Assembly (NCBI GenBank): GCA_963970005.1
Contig: CAXAMN010026672.1
Location: 546,607 to 610,606 of the forward strand
Direction: 5' to 3'
Origin: Durusdinium trenchii
Taxonomy: Eukaryota > Sar > Dinophyceae > Suessiales > Symbiodiniaceae
Length of the DNA: 64,000 bases
Under the pieces are notes generated by a model, which saw only the letters and a program-made list of their open reading frames with translations, ran no database searches and was not told the DNA's origin. Every line of letters begins with the position of its first letter. The stretch's first letter is position 1. Shown here in pieces: positions 1 to 11,929 of the stretch. The position numbers and the translations under genes were made by a program.

Positions 1-539
1 GAAGGATGACGGACTCACTCGTCAGTGAGAAAGTGAACCACCTCCCAGCACTGTCCTCCATGACTTCTTGAGCATCCTTAGGTAGACATACTGTAATACT
101 AGCAAACAAAGTCTAAATCACAGTTGGATCAACACTTGGATGAAGACTGCCCCATCCAGCTTGCCAAGCATCACGGTCAGCTCTCCATTCGCCGCTTCCA
201 AAGGAGAACCTCACAAGGCCCAACGCTGGAGGATGGGGACTGGGGACTTTCGGTGAGGTTTTACCGGTGGGTACCTATTGTTCATGTCTTGTTTTCCACA
301 CCCAAGTTCAGTTGAGAAACAGCTCCCGATGCATCAAGAACTGATTCTTGGCTTTCGAGACAAGGAAGAGCGAAGAACCCTGATCATTGCAGACAAGTTC
401 AGCGGTGTTGTTGATCTCCATCTTATACCTTTGTCGGAAACAGGTTGCTTAGCGCAGACAAAAACTTGAATCAGCTCAGCGGAACATTTCATAATACCAA
501 TAACTTTGTTGTGAAGATGTTATAATAAGAAAAGCCATG
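1..539. other. No supported gene
   Basis: I see no convincing coding sequence, repeat or RNA gene here. Short open frames exist on both strands but lack recognisable motifs. It may be an intron or the downstream flank of the minus-strand block that begins at 540. Confidence 0.4.
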
Positions 540-1122
540 CTACGGGTTGGAAAGATTGACAACATCATTCTCTGTGCCCATCTCCCCCTGCTCCAACTTG
601 ATCCTTTTGAGAGGACGACCAGGGTCATCTGAACTGTCCGTGGTCCTGGCGCGGTTGCAGGCGGCATTGTGTTTGGGACAGGAGGGCTGAGAACAAGTTT
701 GAACCTGCATTTTGCTAAACAGCATGCCATGTCCTGGGTTGCTCCGGCTCCGCCATGAACTCCCCATCTGGGTTGAAGTACTTGTTGTGCTCATCGATCA
801 TTGAACGACATTCTTGGCCAAACTCATCTGATTCAAGAAACTTGTTGGCCAGGGCAGAAAGGATCAAGAGCTTGTCGTGTCGCTTCAAAGTCACTTGATA
901 CGACACTTCAGACTCAACTGTTGAGACATTCTGTATGGCACTCACCAAAGGATTGTAGTCAGGAAAGTTCTCTATCTCGATAGTGCCCTGGCGGGCTGAT
1001 TCATACAATTTGTTTGCCACCCTCTGCTGCAAGGTGTCTTGAGGCCGATCCAGCACCACAGTTCCGCACAGGACTCGGCGACCATCAGAGCGTTCCTGCC
1101 CGGATTCTAGGCTATCATCCAT
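540..1122 (-). CDS. Unrecognised coding exons, possible 3' end of a gene
   Basis: A 135-codon frame (1122 to 715) has the look of real protein: mixed charged and hydrophobic residues and no low complexity. It continues in another frame (about 720 to 540) with a basic stretch PLKRIKLEQ that resembles a nuclear localisation signal. A splice or frame change must lie near 715-730, and I could not fix it. The ATG at 1122 may be a true start or just an internal Met of an exon. I do not recognise the family. All neighbouring coding patches up to 4.3 kb are on the same strand, so this could be the 3' part of one long gene. Coding status is inferred from composition only. Confidence 0.4.
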
Positions 1123-1389
1123 GTGTCTCGGTAAAACTGTTTACATTGTGGTCTACCCAAGTTACACCCATGTACGCATTGTAGCCTCAGTCAAACAAAC
1201 CAAGCTAACCCAAGACAGAATGTAAATTTGATCAAATTAATGATAGTGAGATGTGTTTGGTGGCTCACCATTGTGCACGAACAATAGTATGTCATTATTT
1301 CCAGATTCGGTGTCACCACTGGAGAGAACATCCTTTGAACAAAAAGTACCCAAATAAGTTCCGTGGCTTTACCTTCTTTACCTGAGACC

Positions 1390-1960
1390 ACCCACTTGAA
1401 GACTTGAAGAACTGCCAGCAGTGCCTCCAAAGCAGCTAGAGCTGGCCATGCGTCATACCCAAGCAAGTCGATCAGCACACATGTGGATGAGCTCTCTGGC
1501 AGGAATGATGCAAGTGTGCGACGGACAAAGTCGCAGCCCCCAGCGACCTGATGGGCTGTGTGCCACAACCGCAACATATTCAGATATTCAGATATGTATT
1601 GGTGTACTAGCAAGGTATAGCTTCCTGATTCCAACCTCCCCTGGATCGGGTCCCTGATCACCGGTGTAAGTGCAATGATTGCACAATTTTTATGCAGCTT
1701 GTTTGCTTTTAAGTTTGGAAACTTGAAATATGTTCAGCTAGCAACATCATAGCCTCTGGGGGTTGCAAGTTGACGCCTCAAAACGATACTGATGTTAGGA
1801 AGGTTCCGGACAGGCCAGGCCAGGTATTATAGTAATACTTGTTTCCAGATCCAGCCATGACAAAGCCTCCAATAACATCCCACACCGCCTTACCCCATGT
1901 ATGGTATAGTTGTGGATTGTATAACATATCACCTTGCCCACACCCACACCTCGGTAAAAA
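1390..1960 (-). CDS. Unrecognised exons (two patches)
   Basis: Two minus-strand patches read as protein. One (about 1560-1400) contains DFVRRTLASFLPESS followed by LIDLLGYDAWPALAALEAL, which looks like a compact alpha/beta segment. The other (about 1910-1805) contains YHTWGKAVWDVIGGFVMAG. The flanking frames lose sense quickly, as expected at introns. I do not recognise the fold. Strand and spacing fit the same gene as the patches at 0.5-1.1 and 2.3-4.3 kb. Confidence 0.4.
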
Positions 1961-2269
1961 ACATGACAAATCCCAAACGCAGATTTAGCTGGTTGCCAGG
2001 ATAAGGCCAGTCATGATTCATGATTAGGGTAGCAGAATCATGAACAAAGTGTTCTTTTACACACACACACACACGAAGCAAACGCCTCTTGGGAAGCCAA
2101 AGGGCCTGACGAAGCTCCTGAGCATCTGTGAATGCTCGCCCCAGGTGGGGAACAGTGCTTGCAGCCTCAACACAAGCACCGCCCGATCAGAACCAAACCA
2201 TAAACGAACCGGCTCGAGCTTGGAGTGTTCTTTTCAAAACTGAAGATGTAATCAGTTAATCTGATGTGC

Positions 2270-2610
2270 AGCTTAGACACCTCTGGTTTGAACATGGCAC
2301 CCCGCGAAAGCATCTGCACATCGTGAACGCAACCAAGTTTCCAGCCCTTGCTCCCACGGACGATGTTGGACTTCTCCTTGTGTATGACTGCCAGACCATG
2401 AATGGCGCCAGACCGCTTTCCGTAGATGCTTGCCTCCATGGTGGGCACCAATCAAACCAAAAAACACTTTAGTCCAAGTTGGCTACCAAATTTTTGGACA
2501 AGATACCTGGTCGAACACCCACACCAAGTCCTTGACCACGAGACTACGCTCTTTGACAGAAAGCGTCTTCCTGGGAAGCGGGATTTGGTATCAGACAAGG
2601 TACCTAGATC
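2270..2610 (-). CDS. Unrecognised exons (two patches)
   Basis: The patch at about 2445-2280 reads GKRSGAIHGLAVIHKEKS and onward, a basic segment. The patch at about 2600-2508 reads KTLSVKERSLVVKDLVWVFD and ends at CAG before GTATCTTG, a good donor site. The reading frame differs between the two, which supports an intron between them. Family not recognised. A (CA)n run at about 2058-2075 lies just downstream. Confidence 0.4.
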
Positions 2611-2734
2611 AAGTGTATTTCACCCAAGTTAAGAATCAATCCCATATCATCTTTTTCAGATTAAGTGCGCTCCATTCCAACATTACATAATCCTTGGCTT
2701 CAACAGAGGCACAACAAGGTGTTAAGTTAAGCCA

Positions 2735-3262
2735 AATCTCTCCAACCGGTGTCTCAAATCCCGGATGTCAGCAATTTCTGGGTTTTCCTTCCCCTCATCA
2801 CTCTCATCCCCCGACTGATCATCTCCCTCATCCTCATCCTTGACTTGGCCCCCGTCATCCGCTTCTTCTTCAGTCTTCTCAGTCTTCTCCACCTTCTCCG
2901 CTTTGGCTCCAGAGCCTCTCCTCCACAGGGTCTTTCAATCACAGTGATCTTTAAAATATAGTTTGCAAGTCGATCAGGCTGGACATTCATTAACTTTGGT
3001 GGGAAAGTCATTCACACTATCGGTCCTGGCAGGATCACCAGCGCGATTTGCATCAACAAAGATAGCGACACCATTGCGCTTGTAGGTCGTCAGCATGTTG
3101 GTCACTGCTGTCAAGATAAAATCCTGCTTTGCTGCGCCCAGAACACCCGCCGTCGGCAAATTGCACCAGAGTACGACGGAGTGGTCTTCAAACGATCGAA
3201 CTGCCTTAGCAGGGTCAATGTGGTTGTAAAATGCCGGTGGCCACAATGGGCCTTGTTCACAT
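2735..3262 (-). CDS. Unrecognised exons with an acidic linker
   Basis: The exon at about 3260-3020 includes VVLWCNLPTAGVLGAAKQ and GVAIFVDANRAGD, alternating strands and helices typical of an alpha/beta domain. The next patch (about 2900-2735) reads as a strongly acidic, Lys/Glu/Asp-rich linker ending FGLT and a stop. The competing minus-strand frame through the same DNA is Arg-rich and less plausible. Function unknown. Same strand as its neighbours. Confidence 0.4.
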
Positions 3263-3689
3263 GTTTTCACCCACTACCCTCGAAGTGGGAATCAGCAAGT
3301 CAAGACAAACATTGGAAAGGTAACAAGGGAGAACAACTTTTTAGCGATGGTCCTGCTTCAATTTCAATACATTTGGTACTGAAAAACCCAGGTGCCCCAC
3401 TGAACCATACTGAACCTATGTGTTTCACACATACGCCATTATTGAACTCCTCCACATCAATGAGCGCAAATTGCTTTATCGTCCCTATAATTGAGACAAG
3501 TGTCGCTGATGTCGTTCAATGTTTCTGTTGTCCATGAAGAAAGAGCCGGTAAAATTGTGCTCTCCGAATCCAAAGCTTTACCTGAGAAGAACTGAAGGTT
3601 GGAAGTCATGAAGTCCGCGATGCACGACCATGCCCTGCGATGGCAGTCCTGCCGGCAAACTCAGGGAGTTGGGCGGTAGGTGTTGAGTT

Positions 3690-4332
3690 TCAATGCATTT
3701 GGCAATTTGGTATATGATGTAACATTGATGCATGAGTTTGAAGTCGAGAACAATGAGACTTTAGATTGAAACACTTGCCATGGTGGGGCCCACATACCAA
3801 ACACACCCGGGCCTCAAGCTTCGCGACCAATTGCGCCCTCCTTTTGGCGCTCTCCTTTTCGGACCTTGATTTGCTGAGAGAGGATGAATACACGTTGAGG
3901 ATATGATCGTTTCTTGCTTACCACCAATGTTTGTGAACCATGAACCACCAGTATGCGATCAAACAATCACACCCCTTGCAGTGGTGAGTGTGTTGAACTT
4001 AAGTCTATTATGGCTATGGAGGTTGAAGGGACACAAAAACGAACGGTGCCATAAGCATCCTTGTGGCACCTTTCGTTTTTGTGTCCCTCAACCTCTCTTG
4101 GCAGAGCCCCTGAAAGTCCCAATCAAAACCAAGCTAGCAATTCCAAGCCACATAATCTTTTGGGCTTCAAACTGGCACTGGTCTGCGTTCAGCTGTTCTT
4201 TCCACACGTTGAACCCTGCCAGCTCTGACTTGGTCCGGGCATTGCGTGTTTTGTCCTGCGCATCGGAGATGAAGTCCTCCACAGTTTGCCCTCTGATCTG
4301 CAGCGGGGAGGAGGAGGAGGTAGAGGAGTGAA
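3690..4332 (-). CDS. Unrecognised exons, possible 5' part of the 0.5-4.3 kb gene
   Basis: The patch at about 4282-4100 starts with a Met and reads MEDFISDAQDKTRNARTKSE, a charged helical segment. The patch at about 3890-3795 reads SKSRSEKESAKRRAQLVAKL, also helical and basic. Both could form a coiled-coil N-terminal region. Between them lies the 77-bp hairpin element at 4019-4096, presumably inside an intron. No domain recognised. Confidence 0.35.
4019..4096. mobile_element. 77-bp hairpin element (MITE-like)
   Basis: A near-perfect inverted repeat: the left arm GAGGTTGAAGGGACACAAAA pairs with the right arm TTTTGTGTCCCTCAACCTC across a loop of about 10 bases. Arms continue inward to GGTGCCA / TGGCACC. 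Such hairpins are typical of very short non-autonomous DNA transposons. The right end (CCCTCAACCTCTCTTGGCAG) resembles the arm of the larger element at 37,812-38,098. Confidence 0.6.
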
Positions 4333-4349
4333 GTAGAACCAGGTACCAT

Positions 4350-5300
4350 GCTTACAATATCATGGACTTATATCAACTAATTAAATGCAATCAAACGTAC
4401 AGCAGCAGAAATAACACTTATACATCTCACAGCAAATGCTGGTCACAATGATGTGACGATCTTTTTCCTAAAGTTCAACCCCCACATTAGGGTTACTATG
4501 CCTGTTCAAAAACCCGATCAAGGTTGAATCCTACATGCATGCCTTTGTAACAGAAATACCTTTGAAGATTTGTTCAACATGAACATGACCGCCTAAAAAT
4601 ATTTAAGCGTCTTTTAGACAGTTAAACCACATTTGGAAGAAAGCGTGCTTGTAGCAACCTGAACGATATGTCTCATTTAGATAATTCAAAGTGCAAGACA
4701 CAATACCTGGTATATGAAAGGAAGTGTAGAAAGAAATACAACAACACAAGCCAACTTTGGTTTGTATACCATACAGAAAAGTAGCAAGTCCAGATCAAGT
4801 GAACCCGTTGCATCACTTGCGCCCATATTGGATGTTTGGTTTTCATTTGAGAGTTGTATGACACCATGTGAAACAGAAATAAGCTGTCTATACTGTATAA
4901 TATCATGACAGTCTTTGGGGGGGGGAGCAAACCTTACAACCAGTCATGCTGCAGCCATAGGTTAACAATTCCAGGGGCAGTTATGTCTTTAAAGGCACAC
5001 CGCCAAACAGGGGCCTCAAGGACAAAAGGGATCCTGTCCCAATCGAACGGCTGCCCAGCGCGCATCACCGCACCCAGGTCTGCATCCAATGTCCTGAGTC
5101 AGAAGGTGGAGATGTGGACCCGCGGGAAAGTTATTTGGTTTGTTGGGAAAAAGGGCAAATCGATCGACCAGTGCCCAAGAACACTTTTAGTACAAACGCA
5201 TGAACTTCAAAAGTATGTGAATAGACTCCCAATTCAATTGAATCAACCCTGATTTTTTAGAATAGTTCTAAAAATGTACAAAAAGGAATCACATTTCAAA
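4350..5300. other. Non-coding, AT-rich; no gene seen
   Basis: About 950 bases without a convincing coding frame. AT-rich stretches at 4370-4900 and a G run at 4916-4924. I see no RNA gene or repeat pair. Confidence 0.4.
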
Positions 5301-5317
5301 GGGCAAATCAACTTGCA

Positions 5318-5645
5318 AAATGTGACGGGTTCTCCCAGAAACACATCACAAAACCCAGGTTCTGGAGCATCCAAATCACTTCTGGAAACATGAATCATGT
5401 TTTTGAAGATGATTTGCTATCCCGAATCACAATGAATTGTGACGGGTTTCTGGGAGAACCAATCACATTTGAGAAGGAGATTTGGCTTGCAAAAGTTGAT
5501 TGCTTTTTTGGGTTCATTCGCCGGACTGATTTGGCCATGGCCGGATTTTTAGGGTGGATTGTGACGGGTTTCTCGGAAAACCCTTGAAACTTCAGAGGTT
5601 GAATTAGGCCATGGCCGAATCCATCAGCCAATTTGTGACGGGTTG
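5318..5645. repeat. Local repeat with core GTGACGGGTTTCT
   Basis: The core TGTGACGGGTT occurs four times (about 5321, 5440, 5559, 5634). Three copies continue with TCT and a variant of GGGAGAACC. The spacing is about 75-120 bases. It may be a decayed tandem repeat lying at the downstream edge of the DUF7869-like gene. Confidence 0.55.
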
Positions 5646-7960
5646 TCATGAATTTCCGAGGGTCCCCTCCCAAAACATCTTCTCATGCTTGTCGCAAACT
5701 GCGCCAGGAAAAGCTTCACGAAGGCGAGGGCGCAACCAGATCCACAGGCTGAAGTCAGCGTCCATCCGGGATGCCAACTGGTTCAAGTCGTCCACTCGGT
5801 TTTGTTCCAAACTTTGGGTCAAGACCACGTCCCCTTTGTTCACTGTGTTCCAAAATCGTTCGGTGGTGGCCAAAAGGCTTTGCGGATAGACCAACAGTGG
5901 TGGTTGACTCAAAGCAGAATCTGACATCGTCAACTTCACCATTGCAAACACATCCTTCCCATTCCCGCAGGCGCGAAGTCTGCGGGGCACATTGTCCTCC
6001 ATCTGGAGGCCATGGCCCTGCCCTGGCATGCCTGCCCAGGTGATGCAGACCCACCAGTGGCAATATAGGAGATTTTATCGTTCAGAAACTTTAAGACAGT
6101 CTTGTTTGGACAAGCCCCCCAAACCTTCTCTCCGCATGAAGCTGAAGCTTTGGGGAACCTTCAAGGCATCTTCCCGGTCTCCGTCACCTTTGCGGGCCCT
6201 GTAGGCATTTCTGAGTGTAGCCCCAGTAGGCATCATTCGGCACCAATCTCTGATCTTAGTGGAGGGGAGAGATACTGTTTTTTAAAAGTCATTGCTGGGA
6301 CCCCCAACTTGAAGAACGCTTGGTATTCTGGAATGTAAATTGGTTGGTACAGCGTTGACAAGTCACGGTGTCCACCATGTCGCATTCAAAGCGCAAGCCA
6401 GACTTTGCAAACAGCGGTCCCATGCGCTGCAACAAGGTCCTGTGTAAGAGGACATGAAGCTGTACCAGGCATGCAGGGATTGGCCAGGGCAGGCAGGAAT
6501 GAAAAGACATCAAGAATCAATCCTCCTCACATCCATGGGGGTCTGAAGATTTTGCTCTTGGTTGAGGGCAGAAGTCACAATGCTGAAGATACCATCTATC
6601 AGGGTCAGGGCAGAGCTGAATTAAAGCATATCACGCAAACGGTGCAAGAATTCAATGTTCAAGAATGTTCAAGATATGTTTTCAACACCTTGCCTATATC
6701 CTCGTGAGTGTGTCCAACCTCCAAGTGGACATGTGATCCAATGTTGAAATATCCTGCTTGACATAGCAACGTCAACCATCTCCCTGTAAAGGAGTTGCGG
6801 ACCTCTTTTGCAGCATTGTCGCCCTGGAGCCAAAGCCTGGGTGGGCACCATGAACAAAAGATCACAACTTTGTGCCAACTTCTGCTCACTCCTGACCAGG
6901 TCAAGACGCTCAGAAGGAAATGAGGAGCCTCGCTGCCTCGCGATTGACCATGCTTTGTCAATCGATCTCATAGCCTTAGTCGGGTACACAGGGCACAAGC
7001 CGAGAATGAAACTTTTGGTTCAAAGGCTTATTGATGCCAAGTTCAATGATCCTAACAAAAAACTGCTGAAGTTCTAGTCAGATGACAACTTCGATGGTCC
7101 AACTTGCCCCTCCAGCCATCCCTTCATCCGCCAAATAGAGGAAGACTCCATATCCATGAACGATGCACCCCGTTAGCGTCAGCGATGTACTTTGGGCAGA
7201 TTGCAAACGGTTCTAGCTTTATGTCAATTTCATTGTGGGCCCCTCATACATCAGAATTCAAAAGCTTGAAACGTTTGCAACCTACTTACGACGGATCTGT
7301 TCGTAGATCGGTCTCTTTGGAGTCCTTCCAAAGGGAAAGCGAGGCAGGCATACCTTCGCATGGTCGTATGAATCGAGTATTAGCACCAGGAGGTCATTGT
7401 GGCGCTGTGCCCTCTCACGGGCCATCCAGTATATCTGGCGGTCTTGCCATGTTCTTGAATAGTGATGGAGCAGACAATCACTCCAATAGACATGCTCTTT
7501 CATGTCCTTATATAGATACTTGGCGCAAACTATCCCCTTGAAAGATTCTCCATTGGGTGGAAAGGTTCCCCATGTCACTGCACCCCAAAGGCGGCAGAAC
7601 AAAGCTTGCCAACGTGCATAAACCGGTCCAAGCTTCAGCGGCATGCCTCACCTTCATTCGCAGTCTAGAACATGTCTCACAGATTGCGTGCTGAGTACGC
7701 TTGTGAAACCGGAGACATGCACGCCATTCTTGGCACACTGTGAAGAACGTGGATTTCGCGGCCGCGCTCTCGCCCTTCGTTTTGCAGTACGAAACGTAGA
7801 GGAGGTAGATGTTACTCCAACTCCCATGAGGCAGTTCCCTAAGAGGGAGTTTTTCCGGGTTCCGGTTCCAACTCATTTGCATCGTTGCACCCACAAGTCT
7901 AGAGTCGATCAGGCGCTCTAGTAGTTCCTGCCTCAACTCTTCACCACCCTTTGCCAAATT
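5646..7960 (-). CDS. DUF7869-like transposon-derived protein, C-terminal exons
   Basis: Collinear minus-strand exons. About 7935-7640: a segment with FFTVCQEWRACLRFH and HAICETCSRL, a Cys-bearing region. About 7470-7290: LVLILDSYDHAKVCLPRFPF, a likely first acidic residue of an RNase H-like core. About 7190-7086: VHGYGVFLYLADEGMAGG. About 6935-6680: LQGDNAAKEVRN then GHTHEDI. About 6020-5650: a C-terminal part with DADFSLWIW. The order D, DN, GHTHED matches my memory of DUF7869-type proteins, a transposase-like family. The frame changes between exons fit introns. Exon ends are approximate. The exon ending GHTHEDI may use a GC donor. Host function unknown; it may be an inactive element copy. 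Confidence 0.6.
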
Positions 7961-8089
7961 GGCTTTGGAAGCAATCCTTGACATGGGGCCAGTGTAGTAG
8001 GCAAAAAGTGTGGAATAATTCAGAGTCTTTGAAGCAAGTGTAGACCCTAACTTGCAAAATGCTAGCAAGGAACGCAGTGCTCATGGGTT

Positions 8090-9637
8090 CCGCTGCCGTC
8101 CAGTAGAGGTGAACCAAAAAGCTGGTGACAGACGCTGACTTGACTGCCAAAGGAGCTGCTGGTCCTGAGGAGGCTGAGGCGAGGCTGAGGCCGGTCCTGG
8201 GATTGGGCAATCCTGAAAAAGGAAACAAGGACGCCAAACCAACCTCAAACAAATCTCGAGCTTATCACTTATGGTAAGCCATTTCATCCTATGCAAGGGT
8301 CCTCCTCGACCAGACACTGACCTCAAGTCTTGGCCACGAAATGATTGTTTACATCGAGAAAGGCGGTGTTTACCCACTCCAAGCAGGTGTGCCCATGCCT
8401 CTCTGCACACAGGATGTCCTGCAGTACTGAGCGCCGCCGATTGCAGAAACCAACCCATACTTGGAAGCACTGTATAATAGACTCATAGTTTTGTTTCTCT
8501 TGAGAAGGAATGATGAGTATGGCTATCAACAACGCTGGTCATCGCACAAAAGATACAACACGACTATCAGATGCAGCATATGATCTATAATCAGATGCCA
8601 CCAGCACCAACCTCATCATTGCTGCCACCATCCCACACGAATCACAGAGACATTCAACATCAGCATCGTCAGCCAACATCAGCCAAGTCTTCATAAGTGT
8701 CACCATATTATATCCGGAAATACAAGGGCGTTGGCGTCATTAGCAAAGGGTAATAGTGGGTGGCATCATTCCCATCCTCATGGTTACCATCATCATCGAC
8801 GACAACATCACCGGCACTGTCAGCTTCATCACCACCAACATCACGACCCTCATCACATATATTGATCTACAGAAATAATTGTTCTTGACATTCTTTGGAT
8901 TCACATATATATCTTGACATATCTTGACCCTCATCACATATATTGGATTCTTTTGGCCTAACACAACTAAAAGAAATAATTGTTCTTGACTCAATCTATA
9001 TCTACAGCCTACGGTTTTTAGTAAACAAAAGATTCCAGCGAGCAGTCCTTGCAGGAACCACTGTTTCCGTTTCTGATGCCCCGACTCATGCTGGATCGCC
9101 CACAGGAGGCTGTCTTGCTCTCGCTTGAATAGACACCAGAAGCCCATGCACAAACGAAGTAAGACTTTGAAAGGCAGTTTGCATGCACAGGAGCAAACTG
9201 GATGTTTCAAAGCCTTTTTGATACGGTGTGCGGAACTGCCACTTTTGGCGTACACATTTGAAATCTTGCGGGGTTTCGGCTGCAAAGAAACCAGCCTTTC
9301 ATAAGTCAAATCAATGTACGCTCTCCCTTCCTCACTGGAATCAGAACTTTCCGAGGAGCTTTCGGAAGTAGGGTCTGAATATTCTGAATCCGTGCCATCG
9401 CCAGTAGAAGACCTCATGAGAATAAGAGACCCTGGCGACCCTGGGCTCCATCCTGGAATTGGAACTTGAATCTGAAGGGGGTGATGTAATCGACCTGACC
9501 TGTTTGCAACCAAATGGCCCAGAAACATCCGCGTCCGATTCGGATTCATCCGATGAAGTTATATCGTATCGCTGAAGTTCATTTTCAGAGCCCGCGTCGG
9601 CGTCCCACCGACCGAGGGGCATAACAGATGACATGGC
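8090..9637 (-). CDS. DUF7869-like transposon-derived protein, N-terminal exons
   Basis: Likely start at the Met near 9637 (MSSVMPLGRW), followed by an acidic Ser/Asp/Glu-rich tail. The first exon ends about 9502 at CAG before GTCAGG. The next exon (about 9420-9020) continues acidic, then gives HPVCSCACKLPF and LLWAIQHESGHQKRKQWF, a Cys/His-rich region. Further exons at about 8470-8290 (LGVGKHRLSRCKQSFRG) and about 8230-8090 (VTSFLVHLYWTAAEPM). I know this arrangement as a dispersed Symbiodinium-type family. It continues into the exons at 7.9-5.6 kb on the same strand. Intron 8.5-9.0 kb holds ATC-rich low-complexity DNA. Confidence 0.55.
8560..8990. repeat. Intronic low complexity and a direct repeat
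   Basis: CATCA/CACCA-type triplet-rich DNA at about 8580-8860, followed by two copies of CTCATCACATATATTG (about 8848 and 8931), each followed by AGAAATAATTGTTCTTGAC (about 8870 and 8971). The duplication lies inside an intron of the DUF7869-like gene. Confidence 0.55.
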
Positions 9638-9689
9638 CCCAGGTATATTTAGATACACTGTTCGTTCCACTACTTGACATGCTTCTGGT

Positions 9690-10060
9690 CAAGGCTTGTG
9701 TGAACTGTATGGTTCATGCTTGTGTTTAACATGGCAACCTGACAAACCGACATCAATTGCAATGTAGTTATACAACATGAACCCATCCGATCTCCCCATG
9801 TACCTGCATGAACCAAGACACACATCACTTGTGACGTTTACATGTTTGATGAGCTGGAAGGCATTATGTTGAACTTTGTCAGACATCACTCGGCCCGTTT
9901 TAATTTCACCCGCTAGCTTCCAGCAGTCAAGATTGAATTTACTTCTGAATTTCTTTGCCTTCTTACATCGCTAAGTGCACAGGATCACAGGCAGCAATTG
10001 CTGCACACATGACAGGCAGAACACACCGCTGGTGCATAGCGTTGCCCCCCATAGAGTGCA
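9690..10060. other. Spacer, no gene seen
   Basis: Lies between the 5' end of the DUF7869-like gene and the 3' end of the methyltransferase gene, both on the minus strand. No coding frame or repeat that I can support. Confidence 0.4.
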
Positions 10061-10179
10061 AAACCTAAGCGTGCGAGGCACACACTTTTAGCGAGGAACA
10101 CAAGGTTCTCCTTTCATTCCTGAAGTACTGAAACAGATATAGTATCAGAGTCAAACATGAATGCATGGGTTTCAGATCT

Positions 10180-11800
10180 TGTCGAGCAACAGATTCACTG
10201 CAGCACAGCTGCAGCCGATGAATTGGGATACCCATGAGTGCCATGATTTCACGGCCAACCAAATAACGTCCGGCTGATGTGCTCAAAAACTTCCCCGACG
10301 GCCTTGGGAGGCACGAATCGATGATCTTTGTTCTTTGAAGAACTTTGTGGAAACTCAACATGCATGGTTGTACCAAAAAGATCCTACAAATCACAGTAAG
10401 CTGCTGACGTAAGGCACATGAGAGGTTGAGAATCGGTCTTGGTCATAGGCATTTGGGTCAAAGATTGGCTGGTGTTGGCCACACTAATCGATCCACGTGT
10501 AGAGAGGAGCAGATCCAAAGCCTCCAACAGAGGGACATCGCTGGGGGTTTGGGAAGGGAATTTTCTAAACGGTGAAGTCACCCGTATCACCGGGCCTGCA
10601 TCTCTCTCACAGTTGTGATCTGACGAGCTGCTTTAGGATATCTCCTTGCAAACGACTTCATCGTTCGTTTGATGGACACCTGCCGTAGCAGCGGCGAGAC
10701 CATGGAAACAGTCCAATAATAATCGAATGAAACTGATCGACTAAATAAAAACCTGATGATCTTGCTCCCCACCTTGTGCTGAGCAGCAAATGCACGATGT
10801 TTGTCAATCCACTTCGCATCCTTGTTCAACGGCCTAGGATTGAGTGGGCACTTGGGGTTTGATCAAGAGATCGATTTGCGCTCGGCATGCTCCAGCCAAG
10901 CTGCAGCTTTGCCACACACAAGCGGCGCTTGTTGCGCTTGGCCATATCCTTCTTCACAACGGGGTGGTTCTCTGGAAGCAGCAAGTCCAACCTCAAGCTG
11001 CAGCTTCATTAGGGCATTACGGTGACACAATTGAATCCAGGACGGATACCTTGAAAAGCTGAAGCTGTCTGTTTTGAAAATAAGTAGCCATGGAATTTTC
11101 TGACTGATGTGCATGGCGTCGAGCTTGTTTTTGATGAAGGTGAGAAGGTCCATGTTGAAGGCTTCATCAGAGAGAGCGTCCTCCCGGATCAACACAATGT
11201 AGACCCTTTGGCGGGACAGTGGTGCCCCAAAAGCCTTCCTTAGATTCTGGAGACTTGAGCGAACCATCCCAAAAAAAGGATGCTGTGAAGCCAGATTGCA
11301 ACATTGCCGAGAAGGGACGGGTCCAAAATCAAATGAGCGATGCGGTACCTTGGGCTGGAACATGTGCTGAAGCAGGGCTTCCAATGTATACAAAAATGCA
11401 CCATGCAACTCCAGTAAGACTATGTATCTATAAGGCGCCCCTAAGCTACCCATGAAAATGGGAAGAGATGCTCTCGTAAATTTTTCTGCATGAACATCTT
11501 GACCTCATCGACCACAGTGAGGAATCCCATCACGTTCTCAAGCACTGCCACCTGAGCATGGGAAACGAAGCAGGAAAGAACATGAAATGGGCCCATGCAA
11601 AAGTCATCGAACATGTGGAGCAGTTCAATGCTCAACATTCATTGGGTCCAAGGTTCTCTAGGTTGGCATTTCTTCATCCGACGAACGCATGCAAAAAGTT
11701 GTTTTGCGTTCCGATCTTTCAAGCGTTTCTTCTCCCCCAAAGACGAGTACGGAGTACACGGAAAGCCAGCCAGATATATGGAGACCTGGGCGTGTGGAAC
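10180..11800 (-). CDS. C5-cytosine DNA methyltransferase (multi-exon)
   Basis: Transfers methyl groups to C5 of cytosine in DNA; acts in the nucleus. Motifs appear in family order going down the minus strand. Motif IV: GFPCTPYSSLGEKKR (about 11,760-11,720) with the catalytic Pro-Cys. Motif VI: AVLENVMGF (about 11,550-11,520). Motif VIII: FGAPLSRQRVYIVLIRED (about 11,235-11,180). Then KWIDKHRAFAAQHK (about 10,815), a segment with SQSLTQMP (about 10,460) and a motif X-like GRYLVGREIMALMGIP (about 10,280-10,230). Each lies in a different frame or patch, so at least five introns are implied. Motif I (the cofactor-binding FxGxG) was not found; it may lie in 11.9-12.6 kb or be lost. Exon ends approximate. 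Confidence 0.8.
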
Positions 11801-11929
11801 ATTGCAGGTAAAAGTTGGTCAGGTAAAAGGTGGTTTGCTTGTTCCATTTTGTTCCGGTGACCATCTTAGCCAGGAAGCTTTGTTCCGTAAACGGGAGTTG
11901 TTTTGCTCGAACACAGATGCTGTGATCCT

